Origin: Verrucomicrobiota bacterium
GTDB lineage: Bacteria; Verrucomicrobiota; Verrucomicrobiia; Limisphaerales; Pedosphaeraceae
Assembly (NCBI GenBank): GCA_021325145.1
Contig: JAJPHR010000079.1
Location: 124,001 to 188,000, forward strand
Length of the DNA stretch: 64,000 nucleotides
Reading direction: 5' to 3'
The number at the start of each line of letters is the position of its first letter. Position 1 is the first letter of the stretch. Below the pieces are notes generated by a model. The model made no database searches, was not told the DNA's origin, and saw only the letters and a program-made list of their open reading frames with translations. Of the stretch, positions 43,925-52,116 are shown in pieces. The position numbers and the translations under genes were made by a program.

Positions 43925-43951
43925 AAATATACGGACGTAAATATACGGACG
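43925..43951 (+). repeat. Perfect 13-bp tandem repeat upstream of the second LamG repeat gene
   Basis: AAATATACGGACG occurs twice, at 43925-43937 and 43939-43951, with one base between, so the period is 14 bp. It ends 26 bp before the ATG at 43978. A paired activator site or a replication-slippage product are both possible. Confidence 0.6.
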
Positions 43952-43977
43952 AATAATCTCAGAAACTCCGAAATCCC

Positions 43978-46900
43978 ATGAGAACAAAGCTAATCATCAA
44001 GAAATTGGCCGTTGTGTTACTACTGCTGCTTGGCACGCCCATTTGCCACGCAGTCATTGTAGGACCCTATACGGCGGACGCCAACACCCCCTACCTTTTC
44101 CACCTCGATGGAGCCGCAGGCACTTCGACCGCTATTAATAGCGGCAGCGTGGGCGGCAACTCGTTCAGCGTGCAGAACAGCACCACTGGCAACGGCACCG
44201 CCGCACCGCCTTTGGTCACCACTGTAATGGGCGCCACCGCCTTCTCCGGCTTTGGCAACGCCGCCACCTTTCCAACGGCGGGCATGTTGATTGGCTTTGA
44301 TGCCAACAACTCAGGCGCTTTTCAGAGTGACGTCAGCAGTTCGACGCTCAGCCCCGACCGCATAACCATGAATACTCTGAACATCGGCAGCGGTGGGCAA
44401 TCTCCTTTTACCCTGGAAGCAATGATCTTTCCCACCGTCACCAATGCCAACCAGGAGATCATCTCCACGGATTCCTCGGCCTCAGCGCGCGGATTCCTGT
44501 TCCGCCTCACCGCCGGTGGAGGGATTGAATTCAATTCCATCGCCCAGGGAGGTTCCATCACCAACCTGCTTCCAACCACCGGCTTTCACGCTTACACGCC
44601 GAATACCTGGTTCCATGTAGCCGTCACTTACGACGGAACCAATGTGCGGCTGTATTGGACGAAGGTGGACCCAACCGTCACCGCGGCCAATCTCATTAAA
44701 ACGGCGGCTGCTACCATTGGCACCACCGAGGGCGGCGCACAGGGACCGCTTTGCATCGGCAACGAGAATCGCAACAGTTCCGGAGAACTCTTCCAGGGGC
44801 TGATCGACGAAGTCCGCATCAGCAAAATCGCCCGCGCGGCGAATGACATGCTTTTCAAGAACGGCGTCACTATCACAGCCAATCCCGGGAACACAATCGT
44901 TGCGCCTGGCGGCACGGCGATCTTCCATGTTGTTGCCAGCACAGATTTCGCACCGCTCTCCTATCAGTGGCGCAGCAATGGAGTAAGTCTCGTGGACGGC
45001 GGTGATTTCTCCGGCAGTTTGACCCCAACTCTGCAGATTGCCAATGTACAGTCCGCGTATGCCAGTGGCGTCGTCTATGACTGTATCGTGACCAACAGCC
45101 GGAGCGCGCCCGGTCCGGATACAGCCACGAGTTCCACGGCAACCATCACGATCCACACGCCGCTCAATCTTTCCTGGCTCGCAACGCCGGCCGACCATCT
45201 CTGGAATACCGCCTCGATTGACTGGCTTGATACCGCTCAGAGCACGAACGCGCCCTTTACGGCGGGAGACAATGTCACTTTCGACAATACTGGGGACAAT
45301 TCGGTTCCAGTGACTGTTTCAGGGGCGGTCCAGCCCGGTTCGCTCGTCTTCAACAATGCATCCTACACGCTGATAGGCGGCGGCAAGATTACGGGTGCCG
45401 CTGGGTTGACAAAAACAGGCTCCGGCGTTTTGACCATGCTCGCCATCAACGATTACACAGGTGTGACCTCCATTGGCGGCGGGGCGGTAAGCGTAGCCGT
45501 CGTGACCAACGGTGGCATCGCCAGTCCGATTGGCGCAGCGTCGAGTTCCTCCTCTAATTTCCTCCTGGACGGCGGGAGCTTTCAATACACCGGCCCGACG
45601 GCAAGTTCCGACCGTGGCGCGACGCTGGGCATTGGCGGCGGCACCCTGGACGTAACCAACGCCAGCACGGTGCTAAACCTCAGTGGGACCATCGCCGGCA
45701 CCAGTGGCGGCGGGCTGACCAAGATCGGGAATGGCACGCTCCTGCTGAGCGGCGCGAACACCTATTATGGCCCCACTACCATCAGCGCCGGGATGCTGCA
45801 ACTGAGCGGCGTCGGCACATTCGGTGGTGGAAACGTCACGAACAACAACATTCTTCTGTCTTCCGGAACAAGGACGATCACGAACACTATCGCTGGCACC
45901 GGAGTGCTGACCAACGACGCGACTGGAACCCTGACCTTGAGTGGCTCCAATAGTTACAGTGGCCCAACCGCCATAAGCGGCCCGAATAATGGCGGATTGA
46001 TTGTGGCAAACAGCAGTGCTTTGGGCAACAGCCCGCAAGTCACCTTGTTCAGTACTACGGGTGGCGCGTTGGGCGGCGCCCGCGTTACTCTCAATGCCGG
46101 TGTAAACGTTCCATCAGGCACCGCGCTCGCCATGCCTTCCGTCGGCACTACGGTTCGTTCGACTCTCTTTGCCGCGGGAGCGAGTAGCTGGAATGGCCCA
46201 ATCACGCTTAACGGCGATGGAGCTGCGGGCAATCAGCTTGCTTTTGCGGGGAGCGGTGGTTTTCTAACCATCGGCGGGAATATTAACTCGCCTGCCTATG
46301 CCGGCACCTTGCAATTACGTGGCGACGGCAGCGGCGCGGGCGGTGCCGGCGGCCTGCTTTCGGGCGTGGCTACCCTGGCCGCCACCAGTACCGTCCAGGT
46401 CAACGACGGCGTTACCTGGACTGTGAGTTCCAGCGGCAACACTTGGGGAACCTCCCAAATTGCCAAGGGAACCCTCCAACTCGGGACCAATAATGCCCTG
46501 CCTTCTTCCACCACTGTGCAGTTGGGCGCGGCGGGCAACGGAGTTCTGGATCTGGCCGGTTTCAACCAGCAGATTGGCGGGCTGTCCACGGCCGGAACTG
46601 CCAGCAACCAGGTCATTGGCAACAGCAGCACGAGTTCCGATGCCACCCTGATCTATAACGGCGCGGGCGCTTCCACTTACGGCGGCAACCTGGTGGATGT
46701 CCTGGGCGGCGGCACCCACAAAGTGGCCCTGACAGTGGCCGGGGGCACGCTTACCCTCGCGGGCTCCAGCACCTACAGTGGAAACACTGCCATCAGCGGC
46801 GGCACGCTGGCTTTGACCGGGGGCGATGGAATTGTCAATTCCCCCAATATCAACATCAGCGCCGGGGCAACTTTGAATGCTTCCGGCCGCACCGATGGTT

Positions 46901-47925
46901 CCCTCAGCCTGAGCTCGGGCCAAACGCTCACCGGCAGCGGCACGGTTGTCGGCTTGCTCTCGGTGGGCTCGGGTTCGACGGTTTCGCCCGGATCCGGAGT
47001 CGGAGTCTTGACCGACACGGGTTCCATCCTGCTGCAAGGCGGCGGGACCGAGGTGGTGGAGGTCATGGATGCCACTGCCGGTGCGGGTGCGGGTTGGGAT
47101 TTGCTCAGCGCCTCTGGCGATCTGGACATCTTCGCTTCTGCCTCGAACACCTTTACGATCAAACTTGCCTCCCTCGATGGAACCGGGTCGCCTGGAAACG
47201 TAACTAACTTCGACAACAACACCAGCTACGTCTGGACCTTCGCCTCCGGCAACGTGTCAAATTTCGACGCCGCGGCTTTCAACCTGGACATCTCCTCCTT
47301 CAGCAACGATCTGGCCGGCGGCCAGTTCGGTATCCAAGCCGGTGTTTCGAACCTAAACCTGAGCTTCACGAATAATCGCCCACCCGTGGCAAACAACCTG
47401 ACCCTGCTCCGGCCGTTGGGCGCTCCTTTGAAACTCACGTTTGCAAACCTGGCTACAAACTGGTCGGATCCCGACGGTGATCCCGTAGCGCTGGTCTCGA
47501 TTGGCGCCAGCACCAACGGCGCCACCATCACCACCAACGCCACGACGATCATCTATGCGAATACCAACGACGTGGACGACGCGTTTACTTACACGATCCG
47601 AGACCTGCGCAATTATCGCCCCCAGGACACGGTCCGGACAGCGACGGGCACAATTAACATCGTTTCCACCAACATCCCGGTTAACGTTCAGGCCGTAACT
47701 CTTGGACCTGGCGGCGCCACCATCAGCCTGGCTGGTGTTCCCGGCTACACATACGAACTCCAACGTAGCACTAACATGGCGCTGGTCGGCAACGTGATAC
47801 AGGCTAATTGGGTGACACTGTTTACGACCAACGCGCCTCAGAGTTCGTTCCAATGGGTCGATAACTTCAGTGATCTTGGCGGAGTGGCCCCGGATGCAGC
47901 CTACTATCGGATGCTGCAACCTTAA
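43978..47925 (+). CDS. Giant secreted LamG-Ig-beta-strand-repeat (PATR-type) surface protein
   Basis: A 1315-residue protein. Signal peptide to about residue 26, then VIVGPYTADANTPYLFHLDG opening a LamG domain (about 28-295) and an Ig-like domain (about 298-395). Autotransporter-associated beta-strand repeats fill about 470-990 (LLSGANTYYGPTTISAGMLQ, LSGSNSYSGPTAISG, LAGSSTYSGNTAISGGTLAL). A cadherin/Ig-type beta domain (about 1136-1235, NWSDPDGDPVALVSIG) precedes the C-terminal module (YELQRSTNMALVG...AAYYRMLQP). No outer-membrane barrel was seen. The repeat region shares long, nearly identical stretches with the protein at 33739. It ends 18 bp before a strong terminator. Confidence 0.83.
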   Translation: MRTKLIIKKLAVVLLLLLGTPICHAVIVGPYTADANTPYLFHLDGAAGTSTAINSGSVGGNSFSVQNSTTGNGTAAPPLVTTVMGATAFSGFGNAATFPTAGMLIGFDANNSGAFQSDVSSSTLSPDRITMNTLNIGSGGQSPFTLEAMIFPTVTNANQEIISTDSSASARGFLFRLTAGGGIEFNSIAQGGSITNLLPTTGFHAYTPNTWFHVAVTYDGTNVRLYWTKVDPTVTAANLIKTAAATIGTTEGGAQGPLCIGNENRNSSGELFQGLIDEVRISKIARAANDMLFKNGVTITANPGNTIVAPGGTAIFHVVASTDFAPLSYQWRSNGVSLVDGGDFSGSLTPTLQIANVQSAYASGVVYDCIVTNSRSAPGPDTATSSTATITIHTPLNLSWLATPADHLWNTASIDWLDTAQSTNAPFTAGDNVTFDNTGDNSVPVTVSGAVQPGSLVFNNASYTLIGGGKITGAAGLTKTGSGVLTMLAINDYTGVTSIGGGAVSVAVVTNGGIASPIGAASSSSSNFLLDGGSFQYTGPTASSDRGATLGIGGGTLDVTNASTVLNLSGTIAGTSGGGLTKIGNGTLLLSGANTYYGPTTISAGMLQLSGVGTFGGGNVTNNNILLSSGTRTITNTIAGTGVLTNDATGTLTLSGSNSYSGPTAISGPNNGGLIVANSSALGNSPQVTLFSTTGGALGGARVTLNAGVNVPSGTALAMPSVGTTVRSTLFAAGASSWNGPITLNGDGAAGNQLAFAGSGGFLTIGGNINSPAYAGTLQLRGDGSGAGGAGGLLSGVATLAATSTVQVNDGVTWTVSSSGNTWGTSQIAKGTLQLGTNNALPSSTTVQLGAAGNGVLDLAGFNQQIGGLSTAGTASNQVIGNSSTSSDATLIYNGAGASTYGGNLVDVLGGGTHKVALTVAGGTLTLAGSSTYSGNTAISGGTLALTGGDGIVNSPNINISAGATLNASGRTDGSLSLSSGQTLTGSGTVVGLLSVGSGSTVSPGSGVGVLTDTGSILLQGGGTEVVEVMDATAGAGAGWDLLSASGDLDIFASASNTFTIKLASLDGTGSPGNVTNFDNNTSYVWTFASGNVSNFDAAAFNLDISSFSNDLAGGQFGIQAGVSNLNLSFTNNRPPVANNLTLLRPLGAPLKLTFANLATNWSDPDGDPVALVSIGASTNGATITTNATTIIYANTNDVDDAFTYTIRDLRNYRPQDTVRTATGTINIVSTNIPVNVQAVTLGPGGATISLAGVPGYTYELQRSTNMALVGNVIQANWVTLFTTNAPQSSFQWVDNFSDLGGVAPDAAYYRMLQP

Positions 47926-47943
47926 TTAAGAAAGTGACAACAG

Positions 47944-47977
47944 AAACCCCGCCGTAAACCGGCGGGGTTTTTTATTT
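47944..47977 (+). terminator. Rho-independent terminator of the LamG repeat gene
   Basis: AAACCCCGCCG and CGGCGGGGTTT form an 11-bp GC-rich stem with a 5-nt loop (TAAAC), followed by TTTATTTT. It starts 18 bp after the stop at 47925. It could also help end leftward transcription of the histidine kinase, though the opposite-strand T-run is poor. Confidence 0.93.
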
Positions 47978-48011
47978 TACGAAAGCGCAATTGCGGTAAA
48001 AATCGACGCTT

Positions 48012-49082
48012 CTACGAAGCAATTGGAAATGTCACCACCACCCGTGTAAACTCCGATGGGCGGGAGGCGATCTCGATGGTTCCTTTGTGCGCGGTGACGA
48101 TCCATTTGGCGATGCTCAGGCCCAACCCGCAACCTTCCACCGTGCTATCGTGGCTTGGGTCGCCGCGGAAAAAGCGGTCAAATACGTGCGGCAACAGGTC
48201 GGCCGGAATGCCTTTGCCGGAATTGGTGATGCCAAGCTGGGCCGTGGTTGTACTGGAGCGCCGCAAATCGATCTCCATCGTTCCGCCCGGTTCATTATAC
48301 TTGGCTGCATTGTCGGTCAGGTTAAGCAGCAACTGGCGCAGGCGGTGGCGATCGCCAGGTATCGTGATTGTTTCACAGGCGCTCAGGCTGACTTGAACTT
48401 TGAACGGCTTGGCGAGGATCTGGGCGTCCGCGAAGGCGTCGCGCACGAGTTCATCAAGTTGCACCGGCTCCAGCTTGAGCGAAATGAGGCCCGCGTCCGC
48501 TTTCGTCAATAACGTAAGGCCATCGACGATCTTGCTCAATCTGCGCACTTCATCCAGTTGGCTGTGGTACCGCTCGCGTTGCTCCTCGGAAAGACCCGGT
48601 TCCTGCAACGCGGTTTCCATCTCACCATGCAGGACGGTTAGCGGCGTTTTGAGCTCGTGTGAAGCGTGCAGGGTGAATTCGCGAATGCGGTGGAACGCGC
48701 CGTCCAATCGCACGGTCATCGCGTTAAACACTTCCGTCAGGCGGTCCAACTCATCACCGTTGCCCGAGCGCGGCAACTGACCGCCCAGGTTGCGCTCGTT
48801 GACTTGTTCCGCCGCCTCGGTCATCGCCACCACCGGCAGCATCGCCTGGCGCATCAACCACCAACTCCCGCCTATGGCCAGCAACGCCGCCGGAACCCCG
48901 CACCACAGAAGCATGCCGAGTGCTTCGAAAGCCTCCTCTTGTTCCGACTCAAGTTCCTTGTGTCGACGCGCGTGCTGGCGCGGTTCGATGACAAATTCAT
49001 GGTAACAAAGGCCCACCATCACCAACAGTGAACTGAAGATGATTCCCACATACCATAAAGTCAGCCGGGTGCGGATCGTCAT
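48012..49082 (-). CDS. Orphan sensor histidine kinase (partner regulator deleted)
   Basis: From the ATG at 49082, 356 residues. Two membrane segments (about 10-27 and 55-74) flank a very short periplasmic loop. A HAMP region (76-128) follows, then the HisKA domain with phospho-acceptor H142 in LHASHELKTPLTVL. The HATPase has an N-box NLTDNAAKYNEPGG, GKGIPADLLPHVFDRFF and GCGLGLSIAK. It belongs to the OmpR-partner class. The ATG overlaps the TGA (ATGA) of a response-regulator remnant just upstream, so the original partner is gone. It may now signal to another regulator, such as that at 51403, or be decaying. The kinase itself looks intact. Confidence 0.92.
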   Translation of the reverse strand: MTIRTRLTLWYVGIIFSSLLVMVGLCYHEFVIEPRQHARRHKELESEQEEAFEALGMLLWCGVPAALLAIGGSWWLMRQAMLPVVAMTEAAEQVNERNLGGQLPRSGNGDELDRLTEVFNAMTVRLDGAFHRIREFTLHASHELKTPLTVLHGEMETALQEPGLSEEQRERYHSQLDEVRRLSKIVDGLTLLTKADAGLISLKLEPVQLDELVRDAFADAQILAKPFKVQVSLSACETITIPGDRHRLRQLLLNLTDNAAKYNEPGGTMEIDLRRSSTTTAQLGITNSGKGIPADLLPHVFDRFFRGDPSHDSTVEGCGLGLSIAKWIVTAHKGTIEIASRPSEFTRVVVTFPIAS

Positions 49083-49185
49083 GCCGGTTCCTTTAGTGCG
49101 TAGCCAATACCACGACCACGCACGCTCTGCCGGAACCCCGGCACAGTCCTTTTTTCCATTCAACTTCAAGCACGAGCATACGCAT
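49079..49185 (-). pseudogene. Internally deleted OmpR-family response regulator remnant
   Basis: Leftward from the ATG at 49185 the sequence reads MRMLVLEVEWKKGL, like the start of a receiver domain (MRxLVxEDExK). In another frame, the last codons before the TGA at 49079-49081 read FRQSVRGRGIGYALKEPA. This resembles the C-terminal strand (TVRGxGYxL) of OmpR-type winged-helix domains. That TGA overlaps the kinase ATG, as in intact regulator/kinase operons. About 200 codons, including the phosphorylated Asp, are missing. Read as a scar from a large internal deletion; chance resemblance of the short N-terminal piece cannot be excluded. Confidence 0.6.
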
Positions 49186-49535
49186 GGGGCGAAGTTAGCG
49201 GGACTTCAGGAACAAAACAATCGCAGTCGCGGCTCGCGCAACCCCGTTTCCAGGCCGTGGTGTTGGGCTGACAGCGATTCCAGCGGCTCGTCCTGAACCC
49301 CGTGTTAATTCGCCTTCTCAATGACGTACCGGGCCAATAAAGCACTGATTTATGAACCGATAATGTATTGCCCATGACAGTCTTGTAATCCATGCCCATC
49401 CGTCGTTGACTTCCCCCCGCCCCAGCTTTAGCCTTGGAGCCGTCCTGTAACCGGCACTGGGTCGCGCTTCATTCAAGCCGCAGAGCCGGTTTTCGTCCGG
49501 GTTGAATCCCTGGGACGGTGCTGAAACCGAAAATT
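49186..49535. other. 350-bp intergenic region upstream of rpsU
   Basis: No gene is apparent. It contains a possible rpsU promoter (49406-49434). The rest shows no RNA or repeat I can name. A short leftward frame overlapping 49166-49399 has no family resemblance. Confidence 0.5.
49406..49434 (+). promoter_or_regulatory. Possible sigma-70-type promoter for rpsU
   Basis: TTGACT (49406-49411), a 17-nt spacer and TAGCCT (49429-49434). The -35 is 5/6 and the -10 only 3/6. It would give a leader of about 100 nt before the ATG at 49536. Confidence 0.35.
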
Positions 49536-49733
49536 ATGTCCGAAGTTAAATTGAAAAAAGGCGAACCGGTGGAAAAAGCCATCCGCCGACTCAAAAAGAA
49601 GCTGGACCGCGAGCAGACGCTGCAACAGTTCCGACTGCGGCGGCGCTTCGAGAAGCCGAGTGCGAAAAAGCGCCGGAAGGAAAAGGCCGCCCGCTTTTCA
49701 GCGATGCTGAAGGCGCGGTATGCCGATGAGTGA
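49536..49733 (+). CDS. rpsU: Small ribosomal subunit protein bS21
   Basis: The ATG at 49536 gives 65 residues (MSEVKLKKGEPVEKAIRRLK). The frame opens 18 bp earlier. The hallmarks are an N-terminal beta strand, then KAIRRLKKKLDRE and the Arg/Lys-rich RLRRRFEKPSAKKRRKEKAA tail. bS21 joins the 30S platform late and supports initiation by pairing of mRNA with the anti-Shine-Dalgarno region. In this window few genes have a clear Shine-Dalgarno sequence. Convergent with infC, which ends 22 bp downstream. Confidence 0.95.
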   Translation: MSEVKLKKGEPVEKAIRRLKKKLDREQTLQQFRLRRRFEKPSAKKRRKEKAARFSAMLKARYADE

Positions 49734-49754
49734 TTAAGGTCCGGCGACGAGAAG

Positions 49755-50387
49755 CTAGGCCGGCTTGCTCTCTTCGCTGGCTGCCATTGCCACGGCGGGT
49801 TCCGAAGCCTGCGCCTCGCGCGGATTTTTGGCCCGCTTCTGACGGGGCAACGGGCTTAGCACCACGTTGAGGTCGCGGTCACCCAGCATCTTGGGCGGCG
49901 AATCGGCCTGGCCATAGCCAGCCACGTCCTGGACGAATTTGTTGATCACTTGGAAACCTATTTCCTTGTGTGCCCGCTGGCGTCCGCGAAAACGCAGTTT
50001 CACCCGCACTTTCATGTCCTCGCAAAGAAACTGGATGGCATGGTTCCGCTTGGTGGCCATGTCGTGCGGATCAATGGTGGGAGAGATCTGAAGCTCCTTC
50101 ATGCGGCCCGCAGATTGGCGCGCGTGGGTCTCTTTGGTTCGTTTGGCCTCCTCATAAAGAAACTTGCCATAATCCACAATGCGACACACCGGCGGCGTGG
50201 CGTTGGCGGCAATTTCGATCAAATCCAGCCCCTTGCCCTGGGCCAGCCGCAACGCCTCATTCAGCGGCATGACTCCCAATTGTTGTTTGGCGTCGTCGAT
50301 CACCCGGACCTCGCGGGCGCGAATTTTTCCATTGCGGCGATGCAAAGGTTCTCGGGAAAATGAACGGGAAGGGAACGGGCGGCTCAT
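49755..50387 (-). CDS. infC: Translation initiation factor IF-3
   Basis: A 210-residue protein with a standard ATG (not the AUU found in enterics). The N-domain contains VRVIDDAKQQLGVMPLNEAL and the linker runs into the C-domain (DYGKFLYEEAKRTKE, KELQISPTIDPHDMATKRNH). The C-terminal tail of about 35 residues after the C-domain (QKRAKNPREAQASEPAVAMA) is an extension rich in Ala and Glu. A clear Shine-Dalgarno AGGGAGG (50392-50398) lies 4 nt upstream. rpmI and rplT do not follow, so the usual infC-rpmI-rplT operon is broken. rpsU converges from the other side. Confidence 0.96.
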   Translation of the reverse strand: MSRPFPSRSFSREPLHRRNGKIRAREVRVIDDAKQQLGVMPLNEALRLAQGKGLDLIEIAANATPPVCRIVDYGKFLYEEAKRTKETHARQSAGRMKELQISPTIDPHDMATKRNHAIQFLCEDMKVRVKLRFRGRQRAHKEIGFQVINKFVQDVAGYGQADSPPKMLGDRDLNVVLSPLPRQKRAKNPREAQASEPAVAMAASEESKPA

Positions 50388-50962
50388 TTGGCCTCCCTGC
50401 GTTGAGGATGATTCATGCGGGAATAAGGACTGGAACTTGGCTCCTTCGATCTATGTAAATGGTTGCTTATACATCCTTACTGTCGCACGCCACCGCCGAC
50501 GCGCAAGCTTTATGTCAGAATATGTCAGAATAGCTACGGCTAGGGTTGGCACGAAGCAGCAGAGACAAAGCAGAGTGTGTTTAAAGGACTGCTATCTTAT
50601 TAAGAGTGGGGCGCGGCACTCCGTGCGCGCCGACGACGTGCAGAGGACTGGATGCGCTGAGCACATGCCAACGGCAGATCCTCCCCTCCCCCTGAGGTTG
50701 CCACCCATGCGGAGGAGGAGCCGCCCTGCCGAGATAGGTTCCAAGGCTGAGATGCGCCCGGCCCGCCGTTCAGAAAACACGTTCAAAAAGAACTTGCTAT
50801 TTGGAGAAATCAGTGCACTTTAACGGCGTCTAATAGATAGCTTGTCGCTTCCAGGACATGGTAAATCTTCAGGTGAACGTGGTTCAGTGATGATTTGAAA
50901 CCCGACGCTCGGGAACAGTCAGTGGATAACAGGGTAAAACTAAGGACATTTTTAAACATTAC
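50388..50962. other. 575-bp intergenic region between divergent infC and the RRM gene
   Basis: It should contain both promoters. The perfect tandem 10-mer TATGTCAGAA lies at 50511-50530. The GC-rich stretch GCGCGGCACTCCGTGCGCGC around 50611-50630 can form a hairpin. A 214-residue frame crossing 50179-50823 runs through infC antisense and looks spurious. No structured RNA was recognised. Confidence 0.5.
50511..50530 (+). repeat. Perfect tandem 10-mer in the infC/RRM gap
   Basis: TATGTCAGAA is repeated exactly twice with no spacer. It could be a paired regulator site or slippage. The 10-bp unit length matches that of the blocks at 20761-20990, but the sequence differs. Confidence 0.45.
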
Positions 50963-51304
50963 ATGAACACAAAATTATTCGTCGGGAATCTTTCGTTCAA
51001 CACGACGGAAAACGACCTGCAGGACGCTTTCGCCGCCCACGGCACGGTGGTCGAGGCCAATATGATGATGGATCGCGCCACCGGCAAACCGCGTGGTTTC
51101 GCTTTCGTCACCATGGGTTCGGCGGAAGAGGCGCAGAAGGCCATTTCCGCTTTGAACGGCGCGTCCCTTGATGGCCGCAATCTGACGGTCAATGAAGCGC
51201 GGCCCCGCGAAGAGCGCCCCGGCGGTGGTGGTGGCGGCGGCAGGGATCGCGGTTCACGCGGCGGTGGCGGTGGTGGTGGCGGCAGCTATGGCCGTCGCTA
51301 CTAA
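50963..51304 (+). CDS. Glycine-rich RRM RNA-binding protein
   Basis: A 113-residue protein. One RRM (about 1-80) has RNP2 KLFVGNLSF and RNP1 GKPRGFAFVTM. The tail (about 85-113) is rich in Gly and Arg and ends SYGRRY. Bacterial proteins of this type, like cyanobacterial Rbps, bind RNA and are often cold-induced. Regulation here is not shown, but the long upstream gap and the strong terminator after it suggest a single-gene transcript. The Gly-rich tail is made of GG(T/C) codons, which may be prone to length variation. Confidence 0.95.
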   Translation: MNTKLFVGNLSFNTTENDLQDAFAAHGTVVEANMMMDRATGKPRGFAFVTMGSAEEAQKAISALNGASLDGRNLTVNEARPREERPGGGGGGGRDRGSRGGGGGGGGSYGRRY

Positions 51305-51322
51305 GCCAGGATCTTTCCACAC

Positions 51323-51356
51323 AGGCGTGGGCTGAAAGGCTCACGCCTTTTTTATT
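51323..51356 (+). terminator. Rho-independent terminator of the RRM gene
   Basis: AGGCGTGGGCT and GGCTCACGCCT form an 11-bp stem (with two G-T pairs) capped by a GAAA tetraloop, followed by TTTTTATTT. It starts 19 bp after the stop. Confidence 0.9.
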
Positions 51357-51402
51357 TAACGATAAGGTTCCGTTAAGGTTTCTTTGCTAATATTCTTCCA
51401 GT

Positions 51403-52116
51403 ATGCGCGTGTTACTGGTCGAAGATTCAGCTCGCTTGCGGCAAACGGTCGGCGCTGCGTTGCGCCGGTCGGGGTACGCGGTCGACGTCTCGGGCGACGG
51501 TGAGGATGGTCTTTGGCGCGCGGAGAACAATGATTACGACGTCATCGTTCTGGACATCCTTCTGCCGAAACGGGACGGGTTGTCGCTGCTGCAACAGTTG
51601 CGCCAGGCCGGCAAAGCCACCCACGTGCTGCTGCTGACCGCGCGGGACACCGTGCAGGACCGCGTGCGCGGCTTGCGCGCGGGCGCTGACGATTACCTCG
51701 TCAAACCCTTCGCTCTGGAGGAACTGCTGGCGCGCGTCGAGACTCTTTGCCGCCGGGCCTATGGCAGCAAACAGAATCGCCTGGTGCTCGGCGATCTCGA
51801 AATTGACAACGCCGCCAAAAAGGTCTGGCGGGCCGGTCAGCCCGTAAAACTCAAGCCGCGAGAGTATCAACTCCTCGAATATCTGGCTCACCGCCCCGGC
51901 GAAGTCGTCTCGCAATCCGACATCGAAGCGCACCTCTACGACGATGCCGCCGAGCCCATGAGCAACGTCGTCGAAGCCACTCTTTCCTCGCTGCGCCGGA
52001 AAATTAGTGAAGCAAATCCCGCTCCGCTGATTCATACGCGGCGTGGCCTGGGGTATGTAATGGAAGCCGGCGAATCCTTGGCAAGGCCCGGCCACCCCGG
52101 AGGAGTCAAGCCTTGA
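51403..52116 (+). CDS. OmpR-family response regulator
   Basis: A 237-residue protein. The receiver domain (MRVLLVEDSARLRQTVG) has D51 in VIVLDILLPKRDG as phospho-acceptor and K in DYLVKPFALEELLARVE. The C-terminal winged-helix DNA-binding domain (about 130-225) ends NVVEATLSSLRRKI and HTRRGLGYVMEAG. It overlaps the next kinase gene by 3 bp, so the two are a classic two-component pair. The signal is unknown. It may also be the only intact OmpR-type partner in this window for the orphan kinase at 48012. Confidence 0.95.
   Translation: MRVLLVEDSARLRQTVGAALRRSGYAVDVSGDGEDGLWRAENNDYDVIVLDILLPKRDGLSLLQQLRQAGKATHVLLLTARDTVQDRVRGLRAGADDYLVKPFALEELLARVETLCRRAYGSKQNRLVLGDLEIDNAAKKVWRAGQPVKLKPREYQLLEYLAHRPGEVVSQSDIEAHLYDDAAEPMSNVVEATLSSLRRKISEANPAPLIHTRRGLGYVMEAGESLARPGHPGGVKP

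Noticed and set aside
33739..47925. Classical type V autotransporters
   Set aside because: The beta-strand repeats are present but neither protein ends in a predicted outer-membrane barrel.
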